Part shown: positions 1-10,073 of the stretch, in pieces
Layout of the letters: each line of letters starts with the position of its first letter
Numbering within the stretch: the first letter of the stretch is position 1
From: Haloprofundus marisrubri
GTDB lineage: Archaea; Halobacteriota; Halobacteria; Halobacteriales; Haloferacaceae
NCBI RefSeq assembly: GCF_001469955.1
Contig: NZ_LOPU01000003.1
Coordinates: 33,219-97,218 of the forward strand
DNA length: 64,000 nucleotides
Direction: 5' to 3'
Notes under the pieces: generated by a model
What the model was told of the DNA's origin: nothing
The model's database searches: none
The model's input: only the letters and a program-made list of their open reading frames with translations
Position numbers and translations under genes: made by a program

Positions 1-665
<665 letters not shown>

Positions 666-670
666 GTCGA

Positions 671-691
671 GGTCTCGCGGAACCTTTTTTG
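671..691 (+). terminator. T-tract terminator after katG
   Basis: Just after the katG stop there is a small GC-rich dyad (CGAG-GT-CTCG) followed by six T residues at 685-690. Archaeal termination works on U-rich tracts, so this is a plausible 3' end for katG before the convergent aldehyde dehydrogenase. Confidence 0.45.
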
Positions 692-757
692 ACTCGGTAG
701 CTGGGTCGGCAGTTTCGCTGTTGGAAGTGTGAGTCGACGAGTGCGCCAGTCGTCGTC

Positions 758-2254
758 TCAACCCAACTTGAACGGGTCGTCGACGTTTCCGGACAGGTCC
801 ATCCAGACCGTCTTCGTCTGCCGATACTCCTCGATACCCTCCGCGCCGTTCTCCCGGCCGAGTCCGCTGTCCTTGTACCCGCCGAACGGGGCGTTGTACG
901 ACAGCGTCCGGTACTCGTTCACCCAGACGGTTCCGGCCTCGACGGCGTCGGCGAATCGGTGCGCCTGACGCATGTCCTCGGTCCAGACGCCGGCGGCCAG
1001 TCCGAACTGCGTCTCGTTTGCGAGGTCGAGCACCTCCTGTTCGCTTCCGAACGTGAGAACGCTCGCCACGGGGCCGAATATCTCCTCTTGGGCGACGGTC
1101 ATTCCGTTGTCGACGTCGGTGAGAATCGTCGGCCGGAGGAAACATTCTCCCGGTAGTTCGTCCGGTTGCTCGCCGCCGAATTGTAGCGTCGCTCCTTCCT
1201 TGACGCCCGTCTCGATGTACGACATGTCGGTTTCCCACTGGTCGCGGAACGCGACCGGACCCATCTCCGTCTCCGGGTCCATCGGGTCGCCCAACTCGAT
1301 GTCGGCCGCTCGCTCGATGAATCGGTCGACGAACTCCTCGGCGATATCCTCGTGGACGAACACGCGCGACCCCGCCAGACAGGTTTGGCCGGTCGCCGCG
1401 AAGATTCCCTTGATGACGCCGTTGATGGCGTTGTCGAGGCTCGCACTGGGGAAGACGACGTTCGGACTTTTCCCGCCGAGTTCCAACGACGCCGGGATGA
1501 GCGACTCCCCGGCGTCCGCACCGATTTCCCGACCGACGCTCGTGCTTCCGGTGAACGCGACCTTGTCGACATCGTCGTGGTTGACGAGTGCGTCACCTGC
1601 GGTGCTTCCGCTGCCCGTGACGACGTTGTAGACTCCCGCCGGGAGGCCGCCTTCCTCGTGCAGTATCTCTGCGAATCGGAGTGCGCTCACCGGCGTGTAC
1701 GAACTCGGTTTGTGGACGAACGTGCAACCGGCCGCGAGTGCGGGTGCGAGTTTGAACGTCGTCAGAAGTAGCGGCGAGTTCCACGGCGTAACCGCGCCGA
1801 CGACGCCTCGCGGTTCCTCCGTGACGTAGGTGAAAAACTGCCCATCTTTGTTCTCCACGGGGATGGTTCGCCCCTCTTCGGTTCGGCAGTGACTCGCGTA
1901 GTAGCGGAACCACTCGCCGAGTCCGCCCATCTGCGAACTCATCTCACGAATCAACTTGCCGTTCTGTTTCGTCTCCAGTTCGGCGAGTTCCTCTGCGTGG
2001 TCGTCGATAGCGTCGGCGACGTCGTGGAGTATCGACGCTCGCTCGCTGGCGGCGAGGTCACCCCACCCGTCGGATTCGAACGCGTCCCGCGCCGACGAGA
2101 CGGCCCGGTCGATATCGTCGGGTGTACTCGCTGGGACGGTCGCCCAAACGCTTCCGTCGTACGGGTACTCGACGTCGATACGTTCCTCGGAGCCGTGGGA
2201 CTGAACGAACTGCCCGTCGACGAACAGGTCGTAGTCCGTGACACGTTCTGTCAT
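758..2254 (-). CDS. NAD(P)-dependent aldehyde dehydrogenase (ALDH superfamily)
   Basis: Oxidises an aldehyde to the carboxylate with NAD(P)+. At 498 residues it has full family length. The Rossmann GSTSVG loop is at about 236-241, the general base Glu258 lies in LELGGKSP and the catalytic Cys292 in GQTCLAGSR; the C-terminal NEIFGPV-like segment (EEIFGPVASV) is also present. The best general resemblance is to betaine-aldehyde/gamma-aminobutyraldehyde-type enzymes, but substrate cannot be read from sequence. It stands alone, convergent with katG. It could serve as a semialdehyde dehydrogenase for the amine catabolism genes further along the window, but that is speculation because it is over 30 kb away. 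Confidence 0.9.
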   Translation of the reverse strand: MTERVTDYDLFVDGQFVQSHGSEERIDVEYPYDGSVWATVPASTPDDIDRAVSSARDAFESDGWGDLAASERASILHDVADAIDDHAEELAELETKQNGKLIREMSSQMGGLGEWFRYYASHCRTEEGRTIPVENKDGQFFTYVTEEPRGVVGAVTPWNSPLLLTTFKLAPALAAGCTFVHKPSSYTPVSALRFAEILHEEGGLPAGVYNVVTGSGSTAGDALVNHDDVDKVAFTGSTSVGREIGADAGESLIPASLELGGKSPNVVFPSASLDNAINGVIKGIFAATGQTCLAGSRVFVHEDIAEEFVDRFIERAADIELGDPMDPETEMGPVAFRDQWETDMSYIETGVKEGATLQFGGEQPDELPGECFLRPTILTDVDNGMTVAQEEIFGPVASVLTFGSEQEVLDLANETQFGLAAGVWTEDMRQAHRFADAVEAGTVWVNEYRTLSYNAPFGGYKDSGLGRENGAEGIEEYRQTKTVWMDLSGNVDDPFKLG

Positions 2255-2317
2255 GGACCCCGGGAAACTACTGGTCGATATGCAATAGATGTTGGGCTGG
2301 TAGCCACAGTTTCGGAG

Positions 2318-2901
2318 GATACGCTATTTTCGCGTACTTTCGGTACTGGTGACTCGCTTCGGAATGAGATAATTCACGTTGGGGTTCGACAGCGTCTGGA
2401 ACGCATCCATCGAGTCGAACTCCCGGTCACACAGCACCATCTCGATAGGAACGAGTTCTTTTGCCCGCCGTACGAGTCGACGAACGACTCGGTGAATTCG
2501 GTTCGACGGGTTGTCGCCCCACGGTGAACTCTCTCGTACAGGCTCAATAGCCAGTAAGAATGGAGCGTTCTGCCCGATAATCGAGAGCGTCGCGTATTTG
2601 AACGCCCGTTCGTGTAGTGTTTCGAGGCGTGGTTCCGGTCGAATCCGGAGGCGTCGACCCGACGACACCGTTAGTCGGGAGCAGTCCGACCGAGAGGTTG
2701 AACGGGACGTGCTAGACTGCCATATCGTGCCAGTCGAACGCTTTGCACAACGTTGAGGGTGACGGGAGTGCGTCCAGATTGACGGCTTTCCGAATGCGGG
2801 GCATCTCGATGAGTTCTTTGTACGAACACTGACTGCTGGCAACGTTTAGACTGGTCAGGACAGTCGGTCTGCAACTTGTGGTACATCGAATCACTCAACA
2901 C
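2318..2901 (-). pseudogene. Decayed DDE transposase remnant, apparently a fusion of two unrelated elements
   Basis: Reading the minus strand from about 2894, one frame gives a segment with YKELIEMPRIRKAV and PSPSTLCKAFDWHDMAV, then an in-frame TAG where the family has Trp, then NLSVGLLPTNGVVG; a frame change gives FDRNHASKHYTNGR, so this half is IS5-like. From about 2615 another frame takes over with ERAFKYATLSIIG and LCDREFDSMDAFQTLSN (at about 2395-2615), which is the core of a different haloarchaeal IS4-like transposase. No terminal inverted repeats or target duplications were identified. Not functional: stops, frameshifts and both ends missing. Confidence 0.75.
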
Positions 2902-3079
2902 CTCAGACCAGATGGAACTCTGGCAAAGAGACTACCGAGGAAAGTGGCTTATCATCAGCATACGAATTTACAAACTGATATGACCGGTGTCCGTCGAAGT
3001 CAAGATAGCTCGGACGCTAAGGACGTTCGTCGTGCGACACAACGTGTCACCCTTCACGTGTTAAAGACAAACTCCTGCA

Positions 3080-4414
3080 ATGGAGGGGCGGTTTCCAGTG
3101 GCAGATGACAGTTCGACGACTGCGCGAGAATCGAGCAAGGGAAACATTGACCGCCGTCCTACAGACGGTATAGACCGCTTGTCGAAGGGAGTGTTGGGTG
3201 TCGAATTTCGGCGAGACCGCATCGGACTGTGGGTGATTGCTGGGCTCTTTCTGTTGACGTTGACGTACGTGATGTGGCGCTACGTCGAAACGTTCGTACT
3301 TGGTGTATTTCTCTACTACATCACCCGACCGGTATTCAGAAGAGTTCACCGACGAATCGAATCTCGCACGCTTGCGGTCGTTGTGACGCTTTTGTCCGCC
3401 GCTCTTCCCGTACTGATTCTCGTTATGTGGACCCTCGCTGTCGTGAGTCAGTCTCTCTCGGACGTTCTCGGTAGTGGCTTCGGCGGTCCATTCGTGGAAG
3501 TCGTCGAACCCTCCGCTGAACTCGCGTCACTCTGGACGGATGTGGTCCAAGCGATCGAGAATATACTCCGAAATCCGAGCCAGTTCGCAGACCTACAATT
3601 GGGTGCTGCAATAACGGAGGGACTGACTGCCGTGTTTGGAGCGCTCGCGGAGGCTGTCAATCTCGGGGTATTTCTGTTCGCTGCCCTCATCATCGTGTTC
3701 TACCTCCTGAGAGACGATTATCGAATTGCCAACTGGACGCGAAACATGTTCTCGCCCCCAGAGAGCGTCCTCGAACACTACTTTCGCACGGTCGACGAAG
3801 ATATGGAGAGCATCTACTTCGGGAACATCCTCAACGCACTGTTCACGAGTTTCTTGGCTATCGTTACGTACCTATCACTCAACCTCGTCGCACCGCAGGG
3901 AGTCGGCATTCCCGCGCCAGGACTGGTCGGTCTTTTAGTCGGTGTTGCGAGTCTTATTCCACTCGTCGGAATCAAACTGATAACAGCACCCATTGCGCTC
4001 TATCTCTTCGCTCGCTCTGTGTTGGTCTCCCAAGAGACAGTGTGGTTTCCGGTCTTATTTCTCGTCGTTTCGTCCGTCGTCGTCGACTACATTCCGGATC
4101 AACTGCTCCGACCGTACGTGAGCGGGCGGTCGCTTCACGTGGGTGCAGTCATGCTTGCCTACACGTTCGGTCCGCTCCTGTTCGGTTGGTACGGTATCTT
4201 CTTGGGACCACTGCTACTGACTGTTATCTTTGAGTTCGCACGAATTATTGTTCCGTGGTTGATAGACTCAGATTCCACCGACGGACTTGCTGTACACTCC
4301 CCGGCCGAAGAGACACTGCTAGAACAACCTCTTGGTGGGGAAAGTGACATCTCTCCGACCGATACTGACGTGAACCCCTCAGGTCCGTCAGACGACGAAG
4401 ACCTGGGCAACTAA
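3080..4414 (+). CDS. AI-2E family (PerM-like) membrane transporter
   Basis: Integral membrane protein of 444 residues with about eight hydrophobic segments. The family-typical layout is visible: two N-terminal membrane helices, a long extracytoplasmic loop (about 120-190), then paired helices with the YLLRDDYR segment (about 213-220), GLLVGVASLIPLVG and the C-terminal GPLLFGWYGIFLGPLL segment. AI-2E permeases are implicated in export of small signals, or Na+/H+ exchange in haloalkaliphiles; substrate here is unknown. An acidic soluble tail of about 60 residues follows the last helix. ATG at 3080 chosen; a GTG eight codons later would also work. The next gene is a Na+/H+ antiporter on the same strand, suggesting ion homeostasis. 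Confidence 0.82.
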   Translation: MEGRFPVADDSSTTARESSKGNIDRRPTDGIDRLSKGVLGVEFRRDRIGLWVIAGLFLLTLTYVMWRYVETFVLGVFLYYITRPVFRRVHRRIESRTLAVVVTLLSAALPVLILVMWTLAVVSQSLSDVLGSGFGGPFVEVVEPSAELASLWTDVVQAIENILRNPSQFADLQLGAAITEGLTAVFGALAEAVNLGVFLFAALIIVFYLLRDDYRIANWTRNMFSPPESVLEHYFRTVDEDMESIYFGNILNALFTSFLAIVTYLSLNLVAPQGVGIPAPGLVGLLVGVASLIPLVGIKLITAPIALYLFARSVLVSQETVWFPVLFLVVSSVVVDYIPDQLLRPYVSGRSLHVGAVMLAYTFGPLLFGWYGIFLGPLLLTVIFEFARIIVPWLIDSDSTDGLAVHSPAEETLLEQPLGGESDISPTDTDVNPSGPSDDEDLGN

Positions 4415-4584
4415 TCAAAGAATTTCTCGATCTAACTGGCTCGATTGCACGGTTCGACGTGTACTACCAGTGACTGAGTCGAAGAGGCGAATAGAGGTAT
4501 ATCACGACGACAGACCGTGAACGTCGACATGACCGTCAGTCGTCAGGTGAAGTTATACCTACTCCCGAAGTGTGATTATCAGTA

Positions 4585-5820
4585 GTGTCTCTCGAAGAAC
4601 AGTTGATTACGATTCTCGCGCTTCTGTCACTCGCCGTCGTCGTCGGTATCCTCACGACGTGGTTCGAGCGACTCTCGTACACGACAGGGTTACTCGTAAT
4701 CGGACTTCTCATCTCGCTGGTCGGGTCTCCGTTTGACTTCGAACTCTCTGCGGAGTTCATCCTTCTTGTCTTGCTTCCAGCACTGATTTTCAACGACGCG
4801 GTGAACATCGACGTCGTCGCGTTTCGAGAGAACCTCGTGCCTATCCTTGTTCTCGCAGTCATCGGGCTCGTACTCTCTATCGGAGTCATCGCACTCGTCG
4901 GACCCACTTTGTTCGGGTTCTCATTCGCCGTTGCGATTCTCTTCGGAGCAATCGTGATGCCGACCGATCCAGTCTCGGTTCTCGCGGTGTTCGAGCGTCT
5001 CGGCGTCGAGGAGCGACTCACGATTCTCGTCGAAGGCGAGAGTCTCTTGAACGATGGTGTCTCTATCGTCGTGTATTCGGCCGTTCTTGCTGGACTGCTC
5101 GAAGCCGAAGCACGGTCCGTCGCCGTCGGTGAAGTCCTCTCGCTCAGTGAGTTCGTCGGTGTAGTCGGTACGGGTATTGCCGTGGCTCTCGTAGGCGGTG
5201 TCGTCGTTGGAACCATCGCAGGATATCTCGCGTACGAACTCCTCGCTAAACTTGACGACGACCTCCTCGCCGTCGTCATTTCGGTGGTACTCGCCTACGG
5301 AGTGTACATCGGCCTCGACGAACTCGGGGCCAGTGGCGTTGTCGGGACGCTCGCTGCGGGAATGTTCTTTGCGTCCCGCACTAACCGGACAGATATATCA
5401 CGACAGACACACGCTACCGTCGAGACGACGTGGTCTGTCGCAGCGTATCTCGCAAACACGGTGTTGTTCGTCGCAATCGGTATCGTCACGCCCTGGCCGC
5501 TCCTCGTCGAGTACGCGCCACAAATCCTCGTCGCAATCGTCGTCGTTTTCGTCGCACGGGCGGTCGTCGTCTATCCGCTGGTCGGCGTACTCAACTGGGT
5601 GGAACATCCGACGATTCCACGCTCCTACCAGCACGTGCTGACGTGGAGCGGAATCCACGCCTCAGTCTCCGTGGCACTCGTTTTGGGAGTCGCAGACGAG
5701 TTCCCCGGTGTGCTCACTGAACAACTCGCCGCACTCGTCTTCGGCGTTGCGACGTTCACCTTACTCGTCAACGGGCAGACGATGAAACCACTAGTGGACA
5801 GACTCGGCATCACCGACTGA
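4585..5820 (+). CDS. Na+/H+ antiporter, CPA1 (NhaP) family
   Basis: Exchanges cytoplasmic Na+ for H+, important for pH and salt balance. 411 residues and about 12 membrane helices, with the CPA1 signature motifs LLPALIFNDAVN, the TDPVSV motif carrying the ion-binding Asp, and EGESLLNDG. A cytoplasmic C-terminal domain is nearly absent, so it is at the short end of the family. GTG start at 4585; a TATA-like ttatac at about 4553 lies roughly 30 bases upstream, which fits a leaderless transcript separate from the AI-2E gene 170 bases upstream. Confidence 0.9.
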   Translation: MSLEEQLITILALLSLAVVVGILTTWFERLSYTTGLLVIGLLISLVGSPFDFELSAEFILLVLLPALIFNDAVNIDVVAFRENLVPILVLAVIGLVLSIGVIALVGPTLFGFSFAVAILFGAIVMPTDPVSVLAVFERLGVEERLTILVEGESLLNDGVSIVVYSAVLAGLLEAEARSVAVGEVLSLSEFVGVVGTGIAVALVGGVVVGTIAGYLAYELLAKLDDDLLAVVISVVLAYGVYIGLDELGASGVVGTLAAGMFFASRTNRTDISRQTHATVETTWSVAAYLANTVLFVAIGIVTPWPLLVEYAPQILVAIVVVFVARAVVVYPLVGVLNWVEHPTIPRSYQHVLTWSGIHASVSVALVLGVADEFPGVLTEQLAALVFGVATFTLLVNGQTMKPLVDRLGITD

Positions 5821-5856
5821 CTCGCGGATTCAGCAGTTATCACCGACCGGTCCTGC

Positions 5857-6828
5857 TCACGGTTCGACGATACATCGGAACCCGACGTGACTCGTCGAGG
5901 TATCGACTGGTTCGGGGTAGCGCGCGGCCGGCCGGTATCGGAAACAGTAGTTCGGGGCACAAAGGTGTGAACCGCCCTTGAGAACCTTCCGAGGAATCCC
6001 CGTGGGGTCACGTGGGTCGACACTCTGCTCCTCTGAAACTCCGCGAGGTGTGGTGGGGCCACAACACGACGAGGTAGACGTGCCAGCGGTCGGGTCGTCG
6101 TGGTACCAGTCACGAGTCCACTGCCAAGCGTTGCCAGCCATATCGAACAGGCCAAACTCGTTCGCGGGGAACGCTCCGACAGGCGAGGTTCGGTCGTAGC
6201 CATCCAGACAGGTGTTTTCGTAGGGAAAGTGACCCTGCCACGTGTTTGCCATGAGTTTCCCGTCAACGGTGTGGTCATCGCCCCAGACGAACGGTTTGGC
6301 GTCGAGACCCCCCCGAGCGGCACGCTCCCACTGTGCTTCCGTCGGTAGAGTCTTGCCCGCCCACTCGGCGTACGCGACGGCGTCCTCGTAGGCCACGTGA
6401 ACGACAGGGTGGTCCGACAGGTCGTCGATAGAACTGTCCGGACCGAGCGGATGTCGCCAGTCGGCACCGGAGACGTACTTCCACCATTGATTCGGGTTTT
6501 GGGGGCCGACCGGACGCTTCGGCTTTTGAAACACTGCAGAGCCGGTGATTAGGTCCTCGCTTGGAACACCCGGATAGTCCTCTGGGTTCGGCGGCCGTTC
6601 GGCGAGAGTCGTGTACCCAGTCTCGTCGACGAACTCGCCGAACTGCTCGTTGGTGACGTGGTGTGCGTCCATCCAGAACCCTTCGACCCTTACGCGACGC
6701 GGTGGCCGCTCTTCGGGATAAAACTCCGCCGACCCTGCGGTGTACGCTCCCCCCGGAATCCAGACCATCTCGTCGTCCGGTGGCTCTGTCGGTGCGTTCT
6801 CTTTTGATGTTCGTCTGTCTGTAGTCAT
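5857..6828 (-). CDS. Formylglycine-generating enzyme (SUMF1/FGE family sulfatase activator)
   Basis: Oxidises the active-site Cys of type I sulfatases to formylglycine using a copper cofactor and O2. 323 residues; starts with the family MVWIPGGAYTAGS strand, has VTNEQFGEFV, LPTEAQWERAARGG, the MAGNAWQWTRDWY segment, and near the C-terminus KGGSHLCAPNYCFRYRPAAR. The two copper/thiol cysteines of true FGEs align with Cys290 and Cys295 (CxxxxC), which distinguishes it from cysteine-less FGE-fold proteins such as EgtB. It is divergent from a sulfatase carrying CSPTR, so substrate and modifier sit together. Cytoplasmic: no signal peptide. Confidence 0.93.
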   Translation of the reverse strand: MTTDRRTSKENAPTEPPDDEMVWIPGGAYTAGSAEFYPEERPPRRVRVEGFWMDAHHVTNEQFGEFVDETGYTTLAERPPNPEDYPGVPSEDLITGSAVFQKPKRPVGPQNPNQWWKYVSGADWRHPLGPDSSIDDLSDHPVVHVAYEDAVAYAEWAGKTLPTEAQWERAARGGLDAKPFVWGDDHTVDGKLMANTWQGHFPYENTCLDGYDRTSPVGAFPANEFGLFDMAGNAWQWTRDWYHDDPTAGTSTSSCCGPTTPRGVSEEQSVDPRDPTGIPRKVLKGGSHLCAPNYCFRYRPAARYPEPVDTSTSHVGFRCIVEP

Positions 6829-6872
6829 AGTGACTGTTTGTCGCCTGTCGTACTAGCGGACACTGATACGTT

Positions 6873-6892
6873 ACCGGAGGGCGTGCTCCGGT
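6873..6892. promoter_or_regulatory. 7-bp perfect inverted repeat upstream of the FGE gene
   Basis: ACCGGAG and CTCCGGT separated by six bases, centred about 55 bases before the FGE start. It may be an operator for the divergent FGE/sulfatase region or a hairpin in the FGE leader. The rest of the 309-base divergent gap (6829-7137) holds an AT-rich stretch with atatatcatac around 6998, a candidate TATA element for the sulfatase, and no gene. Confidence 0.4.
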
Positions 6893-7137
6893 CAGATATC
6901 GTTCATAGAATGGATTTGGTCATAAGTGTCACTAGAGAGTCACACGAGGGCGACAATCGTTGGTATGTGACAGAAATATTAAGATGTGAAACTTCGAATA
7001 TATCATACTCTCCGACTTGATAGAGGAGTGACCAACTACCAATCGACCGTCGGCTACCTGAATGATGACCCGACGTCGAGAATCTTGCAGAACGGTGTGA
7101 TTCACAGCTCTGTTGACCACGAGAGACGAGGATATCA

Positions 7138-9456
7138 ATGACAGAGCAACAGTTTCAGGGCCGTATCGGGCGTACGTACGCCGAATCAGAGCAGTGGTGG
7201 GAAGACTCAGTTCGGGCACCCGAGGATGCGCCGAACGTCTTAATGGTCGTTCTCGACGACGTCGGGTTCGGGCAGTTGGGCTGTTTCGGTGGTCTCGTCG
7301 ACACGCCGAACATCGACCGACTCGCAGACGAAGGACTTCGATACAACAACTTCCACACGACTGCGCTTTGTTCGCCGACGCGTTCGTGTCTGATGACCGG
7401 TCGGAATCACCACTCCAACGGGATGGCGGCAATCACCGAACTCTCGATGGGATTTCCCGGATACAACGGCCGTATCCCACACGAGAACGGATTTCTACCG
7501 GAGATGCTCGTCGAGCAGGGCTACAGCACCTATGCCGTCGGGAAGTGGCATCTCTCACCGGCGGAGTCCAACAGCGCGGCGGGTCCCTACGACCGATGGC
7601 CACTCGGGCGCGGGTTCGAACGCTACTACGGGTTCCTTGGAGGCGACACGGACCAGTACACGCCATCGCTGGTGCACGACAACCATCAGGTCGACCCCCC
7701 TGCGTCCCCTGAGGACGGCTATCATCTGACAGAGGACCTCGCTCAGCGCACCATGGATTTCATCGGCGATGCGAAGCAAGTCGACCCGGACAAACCCTTC
7801 TTCACGTACTTCTGTCCCGGCGCGTGTCACGCACCGCATCAAGTTCCAGAAGAGTGGGCAGCCAAGTACGACGGGAAGTTCGATATGGGCTGGGAGAACG
7901 CCCGTGAGGAGATTCTCGAACGACAGAAGGAACTCGGAATCGTCCCGGAGAACACGGAGCTTTCGCCGTACAACGAGGACGTTCCGGAGTGGGACCCGCT
8001 CTCCGACGACGAGAAACGTCTGTACGCACGGATGATGGAGGTGTTTGCAGGATTCCTCGAACACACGGATGCACAGATTGGCAAAGTTCTGGACTACATC
8101 GACGAACTCGGAGAACTGGACAACACACTCGTCGTCCTCGTCTCCGACAACGGGGCGAGTGCGGAGGGCGGTCCGACCGGGTCCGTCGACGAAAACCGCT
8201 TCTTCAACAACGTTCCCGAAGACTTCGACGAAAATCTCGCAGCGATAGACGATCTCGGCGGTCCGAAGTACTTCAACCACTACCCGTTCGGCTGGACGTG
8301 GGCTGGCAACACTCCGTTCCGACGCTGGAAGCGCGAGACGTACCGCGGCGGTGCGAGCGACCCGCTCGTCGTCTGCTGGCCGGACGGTATCGACTCTCGT
8401 GGCGAGGTTCGTGAACAGTTCGTCCACGCAATCGACGTCGTGCCGACGGTTCTCGACGCGATTGGTCTCGACGCGCCGAGCGAGATAAAAGGGGTTTCAC
8501 AGTCGCCCGTCGAAGGAACGAGCTTCTCGTACACGTTTGCGGATTCAGAGGCTACCGGGCGTCACGAGACCCAGTATTTCGAGATGTTCGCAACCCGCGC
8601 GATTTACCACGACGGCTGGCGGGCAGTCCATCCGTGGCCGTTCGGTGAACCCATCAGCGCTGAAGACCTCTCGGCGACGACGCTCGAAGAATCGGGGTGG
8701 GAGCTGTATCACGTCGCCGAGGACTTCTCCGAAGCACACGACGTATCGAGCGAACATCCAGAAAAGGTACTGGAACTCGTCCAACTCTGGTGGTCCGAAG
8801 CCGGCAAGTACGACGTGCTGCCGCTCGATGGTCGGGGCGTTCAGCGCTTTGCCGAGGACCGGCCCCAACCTGGCAGGCCTCGTGATACGTACGTTTACTA
8901 TCCCGGTGGTCAGTACGTCCCGGAGAACGCTGCCGCCAAAGTTCTCAACCGCGACCACAGTATCACTGCCGATGTGACGATACCCGAAGGTGGGGTTGAG
9001 GGCGTCTTGCTTGCAAACGGGTCCCGTTCCGGCGGATACTCGCTGTTCGTCGCAGACGACCGTCTCCACTACGTACACAACTACGTCGGCGTCGAAGAGT
9101 ACGAAGTCGTTGCCGACGAGGTGCTCCCCGACGGAGAGATGCAACTCCGGATGGAGTTCGAGACAACCGGTGACGTCGACCAAGACGCTGGGAAAGGTGC
9201 GCCGGGCATCGTTCGACTCTACTACGACGACGAGGAGGTTGGAGAAGGCGAGATTCCCGTTACGGTCCCCATCACGACCGGACTCACGGCGGGGCTGAGT
9301 TGCGGCTGTGATGCCCTCAACGCAGTCGTTGACGACTACCGTGAGCAGACACCGTTCGAGTTCACCGGCGTCATCGCCCGTGTGACTGTCGACGTCAGCG
9401 GCGAACCGTTCGTCCACGAAGCGGCCGAAGTCGACCGACTCATGGCTCAAGAGTGA
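7138..9456 (+). CDS. Type I (formylglycine-dependent) arylsulfatase
   Basis: Hydrolyses sulfate esters. 772 residues. N-terminal metal-binding motif NVLMVVLDDVGFGQLG (about 33-48), signature CSPTRS at 78-83 with Cys78 as the residue to be converted to formylglycine, GKWHLSP further on, and the second metal site VVLVSDNGASAEGG around 335-350. About 190 residues C-terminal of the sulfatase fold look like a beta-rich accessory domain found in the long (about 780-residue) bacterial arylsulfatases. No signal peptide, so it is predicted to be cytosolic, unlike many bacterial homologues, and it would have to be matured by the divergent FGE. Long size and close bacterial look suggest horizontal acquisition (inference). 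Confidence 0.93.
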   Translation: MTEQQFQGRIGRTYAESEQWWEDSVRAPEDAPNVLMVVLDDVGFGQLGCFGGLVDTPNIDRLADEGLRYNNFHTTALCSPTRSCLMTGRNHHSNGMAAITELSMGFPGYNGRIPHENGFLPEMLVEQGYSTYAVGKWHLSPAESNSAAGPYDRWPLGRGFERYYGFLGGDTDQYTPSLVHDNHQVDPPASPEDGYHLTEDLAQRTMDFIGDAKQVDPDKPFFTYFCPGACHAPHQVPEEWAAKYDGKFDMGWENAREEILERQKELGIVPENTELSPYNEDVPEWDPLSDDEKRLYARMMEVFAGFLEHTDAQIGKVLDYIDELGELDNTLVVLVSDNGASAEGGPTGSVDENRFFNNVPEDFDENLAAIDDLGGPKYFNHYPFGWTWAGNTPFRRWKRETYRGGASDPLVVCWPDGIDSRGEVREQFVHAIDVVPTVLDAIGLDAPSEIKGVSQSPVEGTSFSYTFADSEATGRHETQYFEMFATRAIYHDGWRAVHPWPFGEPISAEDLSATTLEESGWELYHVAEDFSEAHDVSSEHPEKVLELVQLWWSEAGKYDVLPLDGRGVQRFAEDRPQPGRPRDTYVYYPGGQYVPENAAAKVLNRDHSITADVTIPEGGVEGVLLANGSRSGGYSLFVADDRLHYVHNYVGVEEYEVVADEVLPDGEMQLRMEFETTGDVDQDAGKGAPGIVRLYYDDEEVGEGEIPVTVPITTGLTAGLSCGCDALNAVVDDYREQTPFEFTGVIARVTVDVSGEPFVHEAAEVDRLMAQE

Positions 9457-9965
9457 CGTGGATGCGTGGTCGGCGTAAGCACCACAATCCACCTCACGGC
9501 CCGCCGTCAGCCCGAGGCGTAAGGCCAGTGGAGGAACGTGGGGTGAGTACTGGAAGTCCCAGAGGATTTATGTTCACAGTTTCGGTGTTTGGAACTGTTG
9601 CGTCTCTCATTTTCGTGCAGGGTAGATTTGGTTAGGCTCTCGTCTCGCGGTTTTCGAATGTGTCTCGGTGAGGGATTCCGAGAGGTTTCTGAGTGAGATA
9701 AATTCGAAGTCAATGGATAGTACCTATTTCACGTCTACTTCTGGAGAATAGAAGGCACTTATCAGTACCATTCTCCGAGATTGTGATAGTCCTTTCTCTG
9801 ACCGATAGCCCGAGTCAGCAGTTTCACGACCCGTCTCAAGAGTTAACTCGGTTGTAGGATGGTATGTATGATATATTATATGAAAAAGGACACGACGTAT
9901 TATTACACTCTCAAAACGGCATCAAATTCACTTTGAACGCCTCTACGCACACCACTTCAGCATTG

Positions 9966-10000
9966 ATTATCAGTGACCAATATTGAACGATACTGATAAT
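9966..10000. promoter_or_regulatory. 9-bp inverted repeat ATTATCAGT-N17-ACTGATAAT
   Basis: Two perfect arms at 9966-9974 and 9992-10000, ending 74 bases before the SCP2-like start codon. The same half-site reappears at 9759-9766 and, as CCTGATA/TATCAGG, across the TATA box. Likely a binding site for a dimeric regulator of the downstream operon; the regulator is not identified. Confidence 0.5.
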
Positions 10001-10031
10001 TAAGTGGGTCGGTGCGGGACACTCGAACAGC

Positions 10032-10054
10032 CCTGATAAATATTTGCTATCAGG
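10032..10054 (+). promoter_or_regulatory. Promoter with TATA box inside an inverted repeat (CCTGATA-N9-TATCAGG)
   Basis: The nine-base spacer and left arm contain the AT-rich ataaatatt box (about 10036-10044). A transcript starting about 25 bases downstream would begin just before the ATG at 10074, so the mRNA would be nearly leaderless. An operator overlapping the TATA box suggests repression. Confidence 0.55.
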
Positions 10055-10073
10055 CTTGGGGGAAGACGACAAC

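Larger units (their letters stand above)
9457..10073. other. 617-base intergenic region, no gene seen
   Basis: Becomes AT-rich from about 9840. Short open frames are not convincing. Its content of note is a series of TTATCAGT/ACTGATAA half-sites (at 9759, 9966, 9992, 10032 and 10048) listed separately, and the promoter of the following operon. Confidence 0.6.
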
